This document shows, piece after piece, positions 33,259-43,300 of a DNA stretch of 64,000 nucleotides; position 1 is the first letter of the stretch; every line of letters starts with the position of its first letter. Position numbers and translations under genes: made by a program. The DNA is from Segatella copri DSM 18205 (GTDB lineage Bacteria > Bacteroidota > Bacteroidia > Bacteroidales > Bacteroidaceae). The notes below the pieces were generated by a model that searched no databases, was not told the DNA's origin, and saw only the letters and a list, made by a program, of their open reading frames with translations. The DNA lies in the NCBI RefSeq assembly GCF_025151535.1, contig NZ_CP102288.1:2985501-3049500 (forward strand). The letters are read 5' to 3'.

Positions 33259-36200
33259 TTAGAATGTTGCATTAATACCGAAGATAAAGTTACGTGTAGA
33301 TGGGGTGTTGTAACCTACTACAGGTATCTTATGAGCGTTGGTGTAACCATCCATGGTTACTGCCATTGTACTACCATTGTTACTCAATGTGTTGGTCTCT
33401 GGGTCAAGACCACATTCATTCTTGAATGGAGAGAAGAATACAAATGGGTTTTGTACTGAGCAATATACACGGAGTTTGCTTATACCAAGATTCTTGATGG
33501 CATTCAACTTGTCGAAGTTATAACCCAATGTGATGGTGCGAATCTTGAGATAGCCTGCGTCGAAGTAACCCAATGTAGAACCATATTTTGGATTGTCGCC
33601 AGACATGATGCCACCAGGTTTTGGATATTTGGCATTCGTGTTGTCTTCTGTCCAATAATCTACCTTGATGTTGTTGCGGCGACCAGACAATAGGTTAAGA
33701 TAACCGTTGGAAGAATGGAGTGCACTGACCAACTTGCCACCAATCTGGAATGAACCGATGACAGTCAAGTCGAAGTTCTTATAACCCACTGTTGTGTTAA
33801 AACCACCCATTAAGTCTGGATCCATATCCATGATTTGCATATCATCGCTGTTGATTTGACGAGTAGGTGTTCCGTCTTCATTGTAATCACCGGTGTATTC
33901 AACCTTGATCATACCCACATTTCCACCTGGCTCAAGAATGTCGAGATATTTGTCGTCTTTTTGCCACAAACCAATCTTCTTGTAGTCGTAAATGACATCA
34001 ATAGGATGACCTACGAACCAGCGGTTGCCCAGATCACGATCTGCACCTGATGCCAATGCTACCAACTTGTTTTTGTTGGCATACAAATTGATACCAGCGT
34101 CCCAAGTCCAGCCGTTTTTGCCATCAAGAATGGTACCGTTTAAAGAGAACTCAATACCTTTGTTACGTGTCTTTCCGACATTTGCTGTATAGCTGTTCAC
34201 GCCAGAGGTAGATGGGAGAGATACGCCTAGCAACAAATCCTTGGTGTCCTGAATATAGTACTCCAAAGTACCACTCAGACGACCTTGGAAGAGACTGAAA
34301 TCAACACCGAAGTTCCAGGTAGATGAGTATTCCCAACCCAATTCTGTGTTAGGTAATGTGCTTACATAGAATCCACGGTCATAAGTAGTTGGACCAAAGT
34401 TGTATGGACGTGTACTGAGTGCACCGAGGGTAGAGTAAGGATTGATACTCTGGTTTGAGGTTTCACCATAACCAATGCGGAGCTTCAAGTTGTCAAGCCA
34501 TGTCAAGTTTTGCATGAAATTCTCACGTGCGATATTCCAACCTACAGAAACTGCAGGGTAGGTGTGCCACTGGTGTCCTTTTGCCAGACGAGAGGATGCG
34601 TCAGCACGGAATGTTACAGAAGCCATGTATTTATTGTCGTATGAATACATAAGACGTCCCATCCAAGACATCAAGCCGCTCTGCCAGTAATTTTGGTTGC
34701 TTGGGTTGACGGATAGATTCTTTGTGGCTGCACCTATATTATAATACTGGAAGTATTCTGCAGGTATAGCTTGACCAGACATTTGTGTCTGTTCATAAGT
34801 CGTCTGCTCGGCAGAATACATACCAACAACATTGACATGATGCTTTTCTGCAAAAGTGCGATCGTAAGTAATCAAATTCTCGACAGCCCAGTTTTTGTAA
34901 ACTGATTCTTGTACCGATGCACTGTTTGGAGAATCTGCGTTGTCACTACCAATGCCTGTACCTGTGAAAGCACCTTGTTTGTTGGAACGGTAGTTCAGAC
35001 CCACGTTGATACGGTATGACAAACCTTGTATCCAAGGGCATTTTACCTCCGCGAACAAGGTGTTGTAAGAACCGATACCCTTGCTCTCATTGAGCCAAGA
35101 GTCTTCGAGGCTTTCTGCTACGTCCTTGGTCAATACCCATGTGTTGTCCAGAGGCATCTTGATGACTCTCTTTAAGTTGCCTTCCTCATCGTATGGATTT
35201 GCAAGAGGACTCATGGTCAAAACATTGTAGAGGCCAACGTTGCCACCTTTGATTTCACGATAACTATTGTTGGTTGACAAGCCGAAATGGAAGAACTTAC
35301 CGACATTTTGGTCAAAGTTACCTCTTACAGAGATACGATTGAATCCCTGTGTAGGAACGACAGACTCGTCATGGTAGTAACCTGCGCCGAAGCTATAGCT
35401 TCCGCCCTTAGTTCCGCCTGCTACGCTGACATCGTGACTTGTGGTGATACCTGTTTTGAAGAACATATCTTGCCAGTCGGTATCTGTGTCATCGCTTTCG
35501 TCCAAGGTGTTTTCGTATTTACCAGCAGCCTTGCGTAAAGCTGCGAATTCCTTACCATTCATCATAGGGAACTTATGGAATGTTTTCTTGAAACCAAAGT
35601 AACCATTGTAACTTACTTTGGCTGGAGTTCCTTCGGCACCCTTGTTGGTGGTGATGATGATGACACCATTGGCACCACGGGAACCATAAATGGCCGTTGC
35701 GGAAGCATCCTTGAGAATGTCCATAGACTTGATGTCTGTCGGATTGATGTCGGAGAGATTGCCCATAAATGGAATTCCATCAAGGACAATCAATGGGTCA
35801 TTACTGGCTGTCAATGAGCGCTGGCCACGGATGCGAATTTGCATCTCTGCGCCAGGTTGTGAGGAGGTTTGGGTCATCAATACACCTGCAACACGACCTT
35901 GGAGGGCTTGTGCGGCATTTGATGAAGCAATTTGGTTCAACTTGTCACCACCCACATTGGCTACAGAGCCTGTGATGGCTTCCTTGCGCTGGGTACCATA
36001 ACCGATAACGACAACATCGTTGAGGCTATGACCTTCTTCCTCCATTGAAACCTTAATGTTTGTCTGATTGCCTACTACAATTTCCTTGGTGTTGTAACCA
36101 ACATAAGAAATCACGAGCGTAGCACCAGGCTTTACATTAATAGAGAAATTACCTTCCAAGTCGGTTACTACACCGTTACTTGTTCCTTTCTCCTTGATTG

Positions 36201-36381
36201 TTGCACCAATCAGCGGACCCATAGAGTCGCTGATATTACCTGTAACCTTTTTGGTTTGTTGTACTGAAGTTGCTATCAGAGAATTTGCTTCTCCATTGCT
36301 AGCTTGTACCTCTGGAGCATACATTCCAAGTGCGGAACACATACCCATTAAGATTGTTGTTTGTTTTAAATATAACTTCAT
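33259..36381 (-). CDS. SusC/RagA-family TonB-dependent transporter of the xylan locus
   Basis: 1040 aa. Signal region, a carboxypeptidase D-like domain (KVTGNISDSMGPLIGATIKEKG), the signature DVVVIGYGTQRKEAITGS, the plug with LKDASATAIYGSRGANGVIIITT, the barrel and a terminal Phe (FGINATF). It would import xylo-oligosaccharides across the outer membrane with TonB energy. A TATCTTTG element at 36447-36454 lacks the usual TTTG, which fits a promoter that needs an activator, presumably the hybrid two-component protein at 40328-44248. Confidence 0.93.
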   Translation of the reverse strand: MKLYLKQTTILMGMCSALGMYAPEVQASNGEANSLIATSVQQTKKVTGNISDSMGPLIGATIKEKGTSNGVVTDLEGNFSINVKPGATLVISYVGYNTKEIVVGNQTNIKVSMEEEGHSLNDVVVIGYGTQRKEAITGSVANVGGDKLNQIASSNAAQALQGRVAGVLMTQTSSQPGAEMQIRIRGQRSLTASNDPLIVLDGIPFMGNLSDINPTDIKSMDILKDASATAIYGSRGANGVIIITTNKGAEGTPAKVSYNGYFGFKKTFHKFPMMNGKEFAALRKAAGKYENTLDESDDTDTDWQDMFFKTGITTSHDVSVAGGTKGGSYSFGAGYYHDESVVPTQGFNRISVRGNFDQNVGKFFHFGLSTNNSYREIKGGNVGLYNVLTMSPLANPYDEEGNLKRVIKMPLDNTWVLTKDVAESLEDSWLNESKGIGSYNTLFAEVKCPWIQGLSYRINVGLNYRSNKQGAFTGTGIGSDNADSPNSASVQESVYKNWAVENLITYDRTFAEKHHVNVVGMYSAEQTTYEQTQMSGQAIPAEYFQYYNIGAATKNLSVNPSNQNYWQSGLMSWMGRLMYSYDNKYMASVTFRADASSRLAKGHQWHTYPAVSVGWNIARENFMQNLTWLDNLKLRIGYGETSNQSINPYSTLGALSTRPYNFGPTTYDRGFYVSTLPNTELGWEYSSTWNFGVDFSLFQGRLSGTLEYYIQDTKDLLLGVSLPSTSGVNSYTANVGKTRNKGIEFSLNGTILDGKNGWTWDAGINLYANKNKLVALASGADRDLGNRWFVGHPIDVIYDYKKIGLWQKDDKYLDILEPGGNVGMIKVEYTGDYNEDGTPTRQINSDDMQIMDMDPDLMGGFNTTVGYKNFDLTVIGSFQIGGKLVSALHSSNGYLNLLSGRRNNIKVDYWTEDNTNAKYPKPGGIMSGDNPKYGSTLGYFDAGYLKIRTITLGYNFDKLNAIKNLGISKLRVYCSVQNPFVFFSPFKNECGLDPETNTLSNNGSTMAVTMDGYTNAHKIPVVGYNTPSTRNFIFGINATF

Positions 36382-36446
36382 AGTTTAACAGTTTGTAGGT
36401 ATATTAAACGTTTGTTACTCACTATTTTGTTAATTGTTTACGGCTG

Positions 36447-36454
36447 CAAAGATA
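36447..36454 (-). promoter_or_regulatory. -7 element of the xylan susC
   Basis: TATCTTTG on the minus strand, 66 nt before the start codon, with no TTTG 19-20 nt upstream. Confidence 0.55.
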
Positions 36455-36545
36455 TGTCCTTTTTCGTAAAGTGCAGTTAAAATTTGTATCTTGCGTGTTT
36501 TAAAATGTTTCATGTACAATAAAACAGACATGTTTAGGTGAAAAA

Positions 36546-36575
36546 AAAGGGGATATGCAACTGCAAATCCCCTTT
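36546..36575 (-). terminator. Terminator after the GH35-like gene
   Basis: AAAGGGGAT pairs with ATCCCCTTT and continues as a T-run on the minus strand; the gene stops at 36599. Confidence 0.85.
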
Positions 36576-36598
36576 ATACCTTATTATATATAGACATT

Positions 36599-38245
36599 TT
36601 AGTATTCGTATAGCTTGATGTGGAGTATTTTATTGTCTCCACATGAGATGCGGGCATGGCGCCCCTGGTGGTCCTGATCGCCATTATCACGACGGATAAA
36701 CTGTAATTTGCCGTTTTTGTTTACTTCAACCTGGTCTACATATCCGATACCGATACGCTTACCTTTGAAGGTTGTGGCTTGTTTCTTTGTTTCGGTTCCA
36801 CCGTTGTCTACAAATCCGTCCTCACCGAGTTTCTTTTCTTCAGCTTGCGCTTTTTCAGTCTTGCTTTGGAAGACTACGACGATTCCATTACCTGCTATGA
36901 TGTATTCGTTCTTGGCTAGTTTCACAATCAAGCCACCGCCTTCAGGCCATTTACTTCCATCTGTAGCGCGAGGATCCCATGGTAGCGTGAAGAAATGACG
37001 GCAGGTCATGGTGATATCTCCATCTTCGATGATTCGCTCTTTATCTTCCTGATCGAAGAGCAATCCCCAGTTTTTACCCTTTCCCTGATGCTGAAGCAGG
37101 ATAGGAGAGAGTTGGTTGATAACCTTATATGAACGTCTGATACTGTTCTTCACCTTGTAGTTAGCTTCATCGAGAGCAAAGGGACTGAAACTGATAGCAT
37201 CTGTTTCGCCGAAGGTATAATATGCCTTTACGCCGCTATTGATATCGCATTTCACTTCTGGAGTGAAGAAAGGATTGTCGGCACGCTTGTATTTCTCTAC
37301 CCATCCCTTGTAACCGGTATCATAGATATCTGGTGCAAAAATATCGATACTTGGTGCACCACATTTCCAGATGTCAATCAGATGAGCAAGTGGTCCGGCA
37401 GAAGGATATTCGCCTGGTTTTCTGCCACGACTGTTCATAGCTGCATTTACATACATCGGAATATTGTAGATGGCTTTGCCTGCTGAGGCTAGCTGCTCTA
37501 CATACTTGGCATAATAATATGCTTGGAATTTCTCGTCAGCATAACGGTCTGTTCCGAAAACTTCTGCCCATGTACCTTTTTTCTTGAGCTTGAGCGCCTT
37601 GAGTAATGGGGCAGGAACGGGTTGTCTGTAAGCTTTTTCGGCAAGAGGAGAGTGGTCGCGGGCAGATTCGAGCATGCCGATTTCGTTTTCTACCTGCATC
37701 ATGATAACGGTATTCTCCTGACTGTCTACTGCTTTAATGTGTTTCATCAGTTCGCAGAAAGCTCGCTTGTCTGCTTGAAGCAGGTTATCGCTGAAGGCTG
37801 TGCATATCTCTAATGGCTTGCTGTTCTCTGTGAGTGAACGAGGGAAACGTTTGGTGTTTTCCTTTACCCATAGTGGAGCATAGCAGCTCATGGAGTTCTT
37901 CCAGGCACCGAACCATAGGAAGACAATCTTCAAGTCATGCTTACGGGCAGTTGTGATGACGCTGTCTACAAGTGCAAAATCATATTTGCCCTCATTAGGT
38001 TCTACAAATTCCCAATATGCAGGAACGAAGACAGAGTTGACTCCGCTATTCTTCATCTGTTTCAATGCTTTCCTGATGTCGGCAGGACTCGTTGCGGCAG
38101 AGTTGCTCAACTCACCAGCCAGGAGAAGCATCGGCTTGTCATTGACAACAAGCTGGGTTGCAGAGCCTTGCTTCTGCAGTTTTACTCCAGCTTGTATGTT
38201 GATGCAGCATAATAATGTTAGAAAAGATAATACAATCTTATTCAT
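36599..38245 (-). CDS. GH35-family glycosidase with DUF5597-type C-terminal domain
   Basis: 548 aa with signal peptide (to about NIQAG). The GH35 barrel starts at LLLAGELSNSAA, carries the catalytic acid in MMQVENEIGML and a probable nucleophile in FFTPEVKCD, and ends in a beta domain (GIGYVDQVEVNKNGKLQFIRRDNGD). Relatives cleave beta-galactosides or alpha-L-arabinopyranosides; next to GH67 it probably removes a side-chain sugar of xylan. Its start overlaps the end of the GH67 gene by 8 nt, so the two are translationally coupled. Confidence 0.82.
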   Translation of the reverse strand: MNKIVLSFLTLLCCINIQAGVKLQKQGSATQLVVNDKPMLLLAGELSNSAATSPADIRKALKQMKNSGVNSVFVPAYWEFVEPNEGKYDFALVDSVITTARKHDLKIVFLWFGAWKNSMSCYAPLWVKENTKRFPRSLTENSKPLEICTAFSDNLLQADKRAFCELMKHIKAVDSQENTVIMMQVENEIGMLESARDHSPLAEKAYRQPVPAPLLKALKLKKKGTWAEVFGTDRYADEKFQAYYYAKYVEQLASAGKAIYNIPMYVNAAMNSRGRKPGEYPSAGPLAHLIDIWKCGAPSIDIFAPDIYDTGYKGWVEKYKRADNPFFTPEVKCDINSGVKAYYTFGETDAISFSPFALDEANYKVKNSIRRSYKVINQLSPILLQHQGKGKNWGLLFDQEDKERIIEDGDITMTCRHFFTLPWDPRATDGSKWPEGGGLIVKLAKNEYIIAGNGIVVVFQSKTEKAQAEEKKLGEDGFVDNGGTETKKQATTFKGKRIGIGYVDQVEVNKNGKLQFIRRDNGDQDHQGRHARISCGDNKILHIKLYEY

Positions 38246-40244
38246 AAATCTTCATTTTTGAAAAGGTTTGAAAATACTTGAGACAGGTATTGCGCCATTC
38301 CTTTGCATTCTCCAACTGTACATTGAGCAGAGAGTCTGTATGTTGCCATTCCTGCTCATGCCCCTTCATAAACTGCTTGGCTGAGGTATGCCAGAAGTCG
38401 CGGTATACTTCTACCATCGCCACACCCATGTTGTACTTCATGCAGAGTTCCTGCCAGAGGGTGCTGCCTGATTTCATCTTGTAAGTCCAAGGCACATGGT
38501 GGAACCAGAGAAGATATTCCTCAGGACAGGTCTCGATGTTATCATACAGATTGCGATATGGTTCTGGGTACTGACCGACAGCATCTGTTCCCTTGGATGA
38601 ACGGTCGAAACCTACACCCTGAGCATCAGCCTTGTGATAGTAGACCGGACACCATTCCAAAGGATAACTTGCGATGAAACCATCTGGCTCCGGACCGTAG
38701 TGGTGGTCGAACTTGAAGATGTGGTGCAAACCCAAAGGCATCATATAGTTGACGCAAGCTTCGCGCGAAGTCATCATCATCATCTCTACAGGTTTAGTGA
38801 ATCGCTCGTCCTGGTTTTCGTAGGTCTGTACGAGCCATTCGTGAGCAATCTCTTCAGCTGTAAGTGAAGGATTCCATGCCAATCGGCCAAAAGCATACCA
38901 GTTAGCCTGTGAGAACGGATGACCGCACCAGTTGGCATCATCACCGATATTGGCTACACCTGAGATTCCAACCAGTCTGTCTGGATTAACAAAGCCAAAG
39001 AATTCCTTCCACATAGGAGCGAGATAGGTGAGGTGCTTAGACTGACCAAGATATTCCTGGGTAATCTGAAGTTCTGCTATCTGTGGAGTCTGTTTGATGT
39101 TGTCGAAGATAGGAGCGTATGGCTCACGAGGCTGGAAGTCGAGCGGACCATTCTTTGACTGCAAGATGACGTTGTCACGGAACTTGCCATCCATACCTTT
39201 GAATTCGCTGACAGCTTGCTTTACACGGTCTTCTCCCTTATGGTTAGCACCATATACAAAGCTTCGCCACATGATGATGCCTCCGTATGGTTTGACGGCA
39301 TCGGCAAGCATGTTGGCTCCATCGGCATGTGTGCGGTGGTAGTCGCCAGGACCAGGCTGTCCTTCAGAATTGGCTTTTACGAGGAATCCGCCAAAGTCTG
39401 GGATGGTAGCATATATCTCTTTTGCCTTCTTCTTCCACCACTGCTGTACCTTCTTATCCAGTGGGTCGGCAGTCTTGGTGTAGCCTAAAGCCATAGGCGA
39501 AGCGAAGTTGATGCTGAGGTATACCCGGATACCATAAGGACGCAGGATGTTGGCGATGATCTTCACCTTATTAATATATTCTGCAGTCATCATCTTTGGC
39601 GATGCATTCACATTGTTGAGCACGCTGCCGTTGATGCCCAAAGAGGCGTTGGCACGGGCGTAGGTGATGAGTCGGTCGTGCAGACTCTTACTGATGCTGC
39701 CGCCCTTACCGTTTTTGCCGAGTTTGATTTCTTCCCATTTGAAGATGCTCTTTCCGGCATAGCCACGTTCGATGCTGCCATCGAGATTGTCCCAATGGTT
39801 GAGAATGCGGAGACCCACCTGAGGTTTCTCGGTTTCATCGATGGTCTTGCTGAAGTTCTGCTGCTTGCCGCTACCTGTGTTGTAGGCATCGGTGTTCTGA
39901 AGTCGAATCAACTCGTAGGCACCGTAGAGCAAACCGATAGGATTGCTGGCGGTGATAGTTGCCTCGTACTGAATGTTGTCGCCTTGCTGTGCAGGACGGG
40001 CGTAGATGTTATAGCCCTCGCCAAGATTCAGAGCCTTGTCTATCTTGAGCTCAACATTCTTGCCACGCCAGTTGTTTTCCAACTCCTGCTTGGCAATCTT
40101 GGCTGTTGCATCATCAGGCAACTGTGAAATGACTTGGCATGAGTTAGCATACTGCTTTCCGAGCCATAACTGTGAACCGTCACTCTGTGCAGAAACATGG
40201 AGTGATGTAAGTACCGTAAATAATAAAATGAGGTATTTCTTCAT
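38238..40244 (-). CDS. GH67 alpha-glucuronidase
   Basis: 668 aa with signal peptide (to about HVSAQ). GH67 features: SQLWLGKQYANSCQVI near the start, GLLYGAYELIRL, GLRILNHWDNLDGSIERGYAG in the core, LVKANSEGQPGPGDYHRTHADGANMLADAV with the catalytic Glu/Asp region, and DHHYGPEPDG. It removes 4-O-methyl-glucuronic acid from the non-reducing end of xylo-oligosaccharides, most likely in the periplasm. Its promoter element (TATCTTTG, 40287-40294) lies in the 83-nt gap after the regulator gene. Confidence 0.95.
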   Translation of the reverse strand: MKKYLILLFTVLTSLHVSAQSDGSQLWLGKQYANSCQVISQLPDDATAKIAKQELENNWRGKNVELKIDKALNLGEGYNIYARPAQQGDNIQYEATITASNPIGLLYGAYELIRLQNTDAYNTGSGKQQNFSKTIDETEKPQVGLRILNHWDNLDGSIERGYAGKSIFKWEEIKLGKNGKGGSISKSLHDRLITYARANASLGINGSVLNNVNASPKMMTAEYINKVKIIANILRPYGIRVYLSINFASPMALGYTKTADPLDKKVQQWWKKKAKEIYATIPDFGGFLVKANSEGQPGPGDYHRTHADGANMLADAVKPYGGIIMWRSFVYGANHKGEDRVKQAVSEFKGMDGKFRDNVILQSKNGPLDFQPREPYAPIFDNIKQTPQIAELQITQEYLGQSKHLTYLAPMWKEFFGFVNPDRLVGISGVANIGDDANWCGHPFSQANWYAFGRLAWNPSLTAEEIAHEWLVQTYENQDERFTKPVEMMMMTSREACVNYMMPLGLHHIFKFDHHYGPEPDGFIASYPLEWCPVYYHKADAQGVGFDRSSKGTDAVGQYPEPYRNLYDNIETCPEEYLLWFHHVPWTYKMKSGSTLWQELCMKYNMGVAMVEVYRDFWHTSAKQFMKGHEQEWQHTDSLLNVQLENAKEWRNTCLKYFQTFSKMKIYE

Positions 40245-40286
40245 ATCTTTGCAGACCGTTAGTTTATATTGTTATTGTTTCTGCTG

Positions 40287-40294
40287 CAAAGATA
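40287..40294 (-). promoter_or_regulatory. -7 element of the GH67-GH35 operon
   Basis: TATCTTTG on the minus strand; no TTTG at 19-20 nt upstream. The spacer region reads AACAAATAGAAGAG, similar to AACAAATAGAAAAG at 44393-44406 upstream of the divergent operon. Confidence 0.5.
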
Positions 40295-40327
40295 CGAAAA
40301 AATACCTTATTCTCTTCTATTTGTTGT

Positions 40328-43300
40328 TTATTTCTCATTTCTCTTTGTTTCAGCATACTCGCTAGGCGACATGCCATAGTGTTTTTTGAACACGGTAGAG
40401 AAGTGGGTCTGGTTGTTGAAACCTACAGAGTAGGCTACCTGCGTGATATTGATCTGTCCCTCTTCGATGAGTCGTGCCGCCTGTTCCAGACGGAGGTTAC
40501 GGATAAATTCTCCGGCAGAAACACCAGCAATCTCCTTCAGTTTACGGTGGAGCTGTGCACGGCTGATACCTACCTCCTCGGTAAGTTTCTCTACATTGAG
40601 GTCCGGGTCGGCAAGATGGGCGTTGATATATTTCATCACGCGTTCCATCAGGGCATCGTTGTTGCCCTTTACCTGAATCTGCTCAATCTTTGCCTTCTGA
40701 CCTTGTGCTCCGCTGTATTTGCCGCGGATGCGTCGCACATTATCCACCAGGTTGTCGATAAGGATATGCAGCTCTTCCATGTCGAAAGGCTTTGCCAGAA
40801 AAGCATCGGCTCCTCTGCGAAGTCCCTCCAACCGGTTTTCAACCTCGCTCTTCGAGGTGAGCAGGATGACAGGAATATCGCTGATGTTGCTGTTACTCTT
40901 GATGTTCTTGAGCATGGTGATTCCATCCATCTCCGGCATCATCACATCGCTTATCACGAGGTCGTACTTGCCGGTGAGCAGCATCTTCAAACCCTCCTTG
41001 CCGTTGCAGGCATGCTCAAAGCGGTACCAGTCGCTCAGTTCTGTCTTGATGTATTGGGCAATCTCGTTGTCATCGTCAACTATCAGGATATTGAAGTTGC
41101 GGTTGGCCTGTACTTTCTTTTTGGTAATCTCCTGCTCCTTCTTGTCTTCTTCTTCCAGTATCTCGCCTGGCTGCAGATGGCTGTTGCCCAGCGGGATACT
41201 TACTTCGAAGCAGGAACCCTTGATGCCGTCGGTACGGTTGTAGGCCTTAATCTTGCCTCCGTGCATTTCTACAAACGCCTTACAGAGGTTGAGTCCGATA
41301 CCGGTTCCTTCGATATGGAGTCCGCTGCTGTTGTTCCCCTGATAGAAACGTTCGAAGAGGCGGTCGGTCTTTTCTTCCTTCAGTCCGATGCCTGTATCTT
41401 CTACCCTGATGATGGCATTCTTTTCGTCTTTACCTATGATAACAGTAATCTCGCCGCCATCAAAGGTATACTTCATGGCATTGGAGAGCAGGTTGGAGAT
41501 AACCTTGTCAAAGTTGATGCGGTCTATCCAAACCTTCAGCTTGCCTTTGTCGCTGCTGAGGCTTTCGTCTTCTTTGAGCGAAAGGGTGATGTTGCGCTCC
41601 TGTGCATTGAAGCGGTAGAGCGATATGATGCCATGCAGGAAATCCTTGAGCGGAGTCTCCTGACAGTGGAGATGCATCTGGTTCTTGTCTATCTTTCGCT
41701 CATCAAGTATCTGGTTTACCAGAAGCAGGAGGCGCTGGGCATTGCGGTCGATAGTATCGATATCCTGTTTGCTTTCGGCATCTGTTAATCTGGTTTTCAG
41801 CTTGTTGAGCGGCCCCATGATTAATGTCAGCGGCGAGCGGATATCGTGGGTGGCATTGATGAGGAACTGCATCTTGGTCTCTTCCAGGTCTGCCTTGCGG
41901 CGGCGCTCGTATGTATAGATAACATACAGGATGACGCTTGCTATGATCAGGATATAGAGGAGATATGCCTCGGGTGATGCATACCAAGGATCGCATACCT
42001 TGATGTTGATGATGGTAGGATTCTTGGAATATCTGCCATTGCTGGTAGCTCTTACTTCCAGCGTATAGTCGCCCGGTTTCAACTTGTTGAATGCTACGGC
42101 ATTGGCTCCCTCATTGGTACTGTTCCATTTGCCGTCGTTGATGCGGTATTGGAAACTGATATTATCGGTATTCCTGTAGTTGAGCAGCGAGAACTCCAGA
42201 GTGAATGAATTCTGGGAGTAAGGAATGCTGAAGTCTTTTGCCATGCAGTTGATTGGCTTTCCGTCGATGATGAAGTTGGTGAGATGTACATCTCCCAGTT
42301 CCATCTTCTTGGCCCTGACAACGTCAGGATAGAAGGTTGTGATACCATCACTGGTTCCGAAGGCGATAAGGTCGTTGGCGGTATGCATGGAAGAGCCCAG
42401 CACGTACTCACGGGTAGTAAGTCCGTTGCCGTTGATGTGGCCGATAAACTGTCTGTTCTTCTGTTCATACTGCCAGATGCCCATGGTTGTACTTACCCAC
42501 AAGTCACCCTTCCGGTCTTTGATGATACTGCAAACCTGCTTGCCTTTCAACGCTTCGGCATGAGGAAAGTTCATCGTCTTGTTGTTCTTTCTGTCAAACA
42601 GATAGAGTCCTTCTTCGGTACCGATGATTATATCGCCGTTCTTACTTTCGCAGATACCATTCGCCTGTCTGTCTTTCAGAATATTGTTCCATCCGAAATC
42701 CTTGAAACTGAGCGTTCGGGTATTGAGACAGGAAACTCCATTAGAGGTTCCTATCCATAAATGTCCTGTATGGTCGAGCGCCATGCTTCGTACCCAGTCG
42801 TTGCAGAGGAATCCTTTATCGCCTCTTTGCTGCATATTCAGAACGGTAACCTTGCCGCTTTCCACATTATATATATATAGGCCTTTGCTGTATACAGAAA
42901 TGTAAAGGTTGCCCTGTGCATCGTCAGTCATACAATAGATGCCGGCGCTGGTAAAGGTGAGTTTCTGCTGGTATGTACCTGTATGAGGGTTGTAGCTGTA
43001 GAGTGCGCTGCCATTGCTGATCCAGTAATCGCCACGTCGGTCTTTATAGATGATGCAGGTACCTGCAGGTGACTGAGGGTGGGCGATAATCTTGCCTGAA
43101 GCGTCAAAACAGAACACACCACTGTTCTGTACCGTACACCATGTTTCACCATTTTCGCCTTGTGCTATAGATGAAACGCTGCCGCCGATGATGTAGTTCT
43201 GTGCAGAGAAACTCCAGCTGTTGAAAGCCTGCTGGCGCTGGTTGATCAGGTACAGACCTTTCTTGTAACAGCCTATCCAGAGATTGTTGTCCTTATCTTC

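Noticed and set aside
40379..41788. 469-codon open frame opposite the hybrid regulator
   Set aside because: It is antisense to the strongly conserved kinase-receiver-HTH region, has no family features and mirrors the codon pattern of the real gene.
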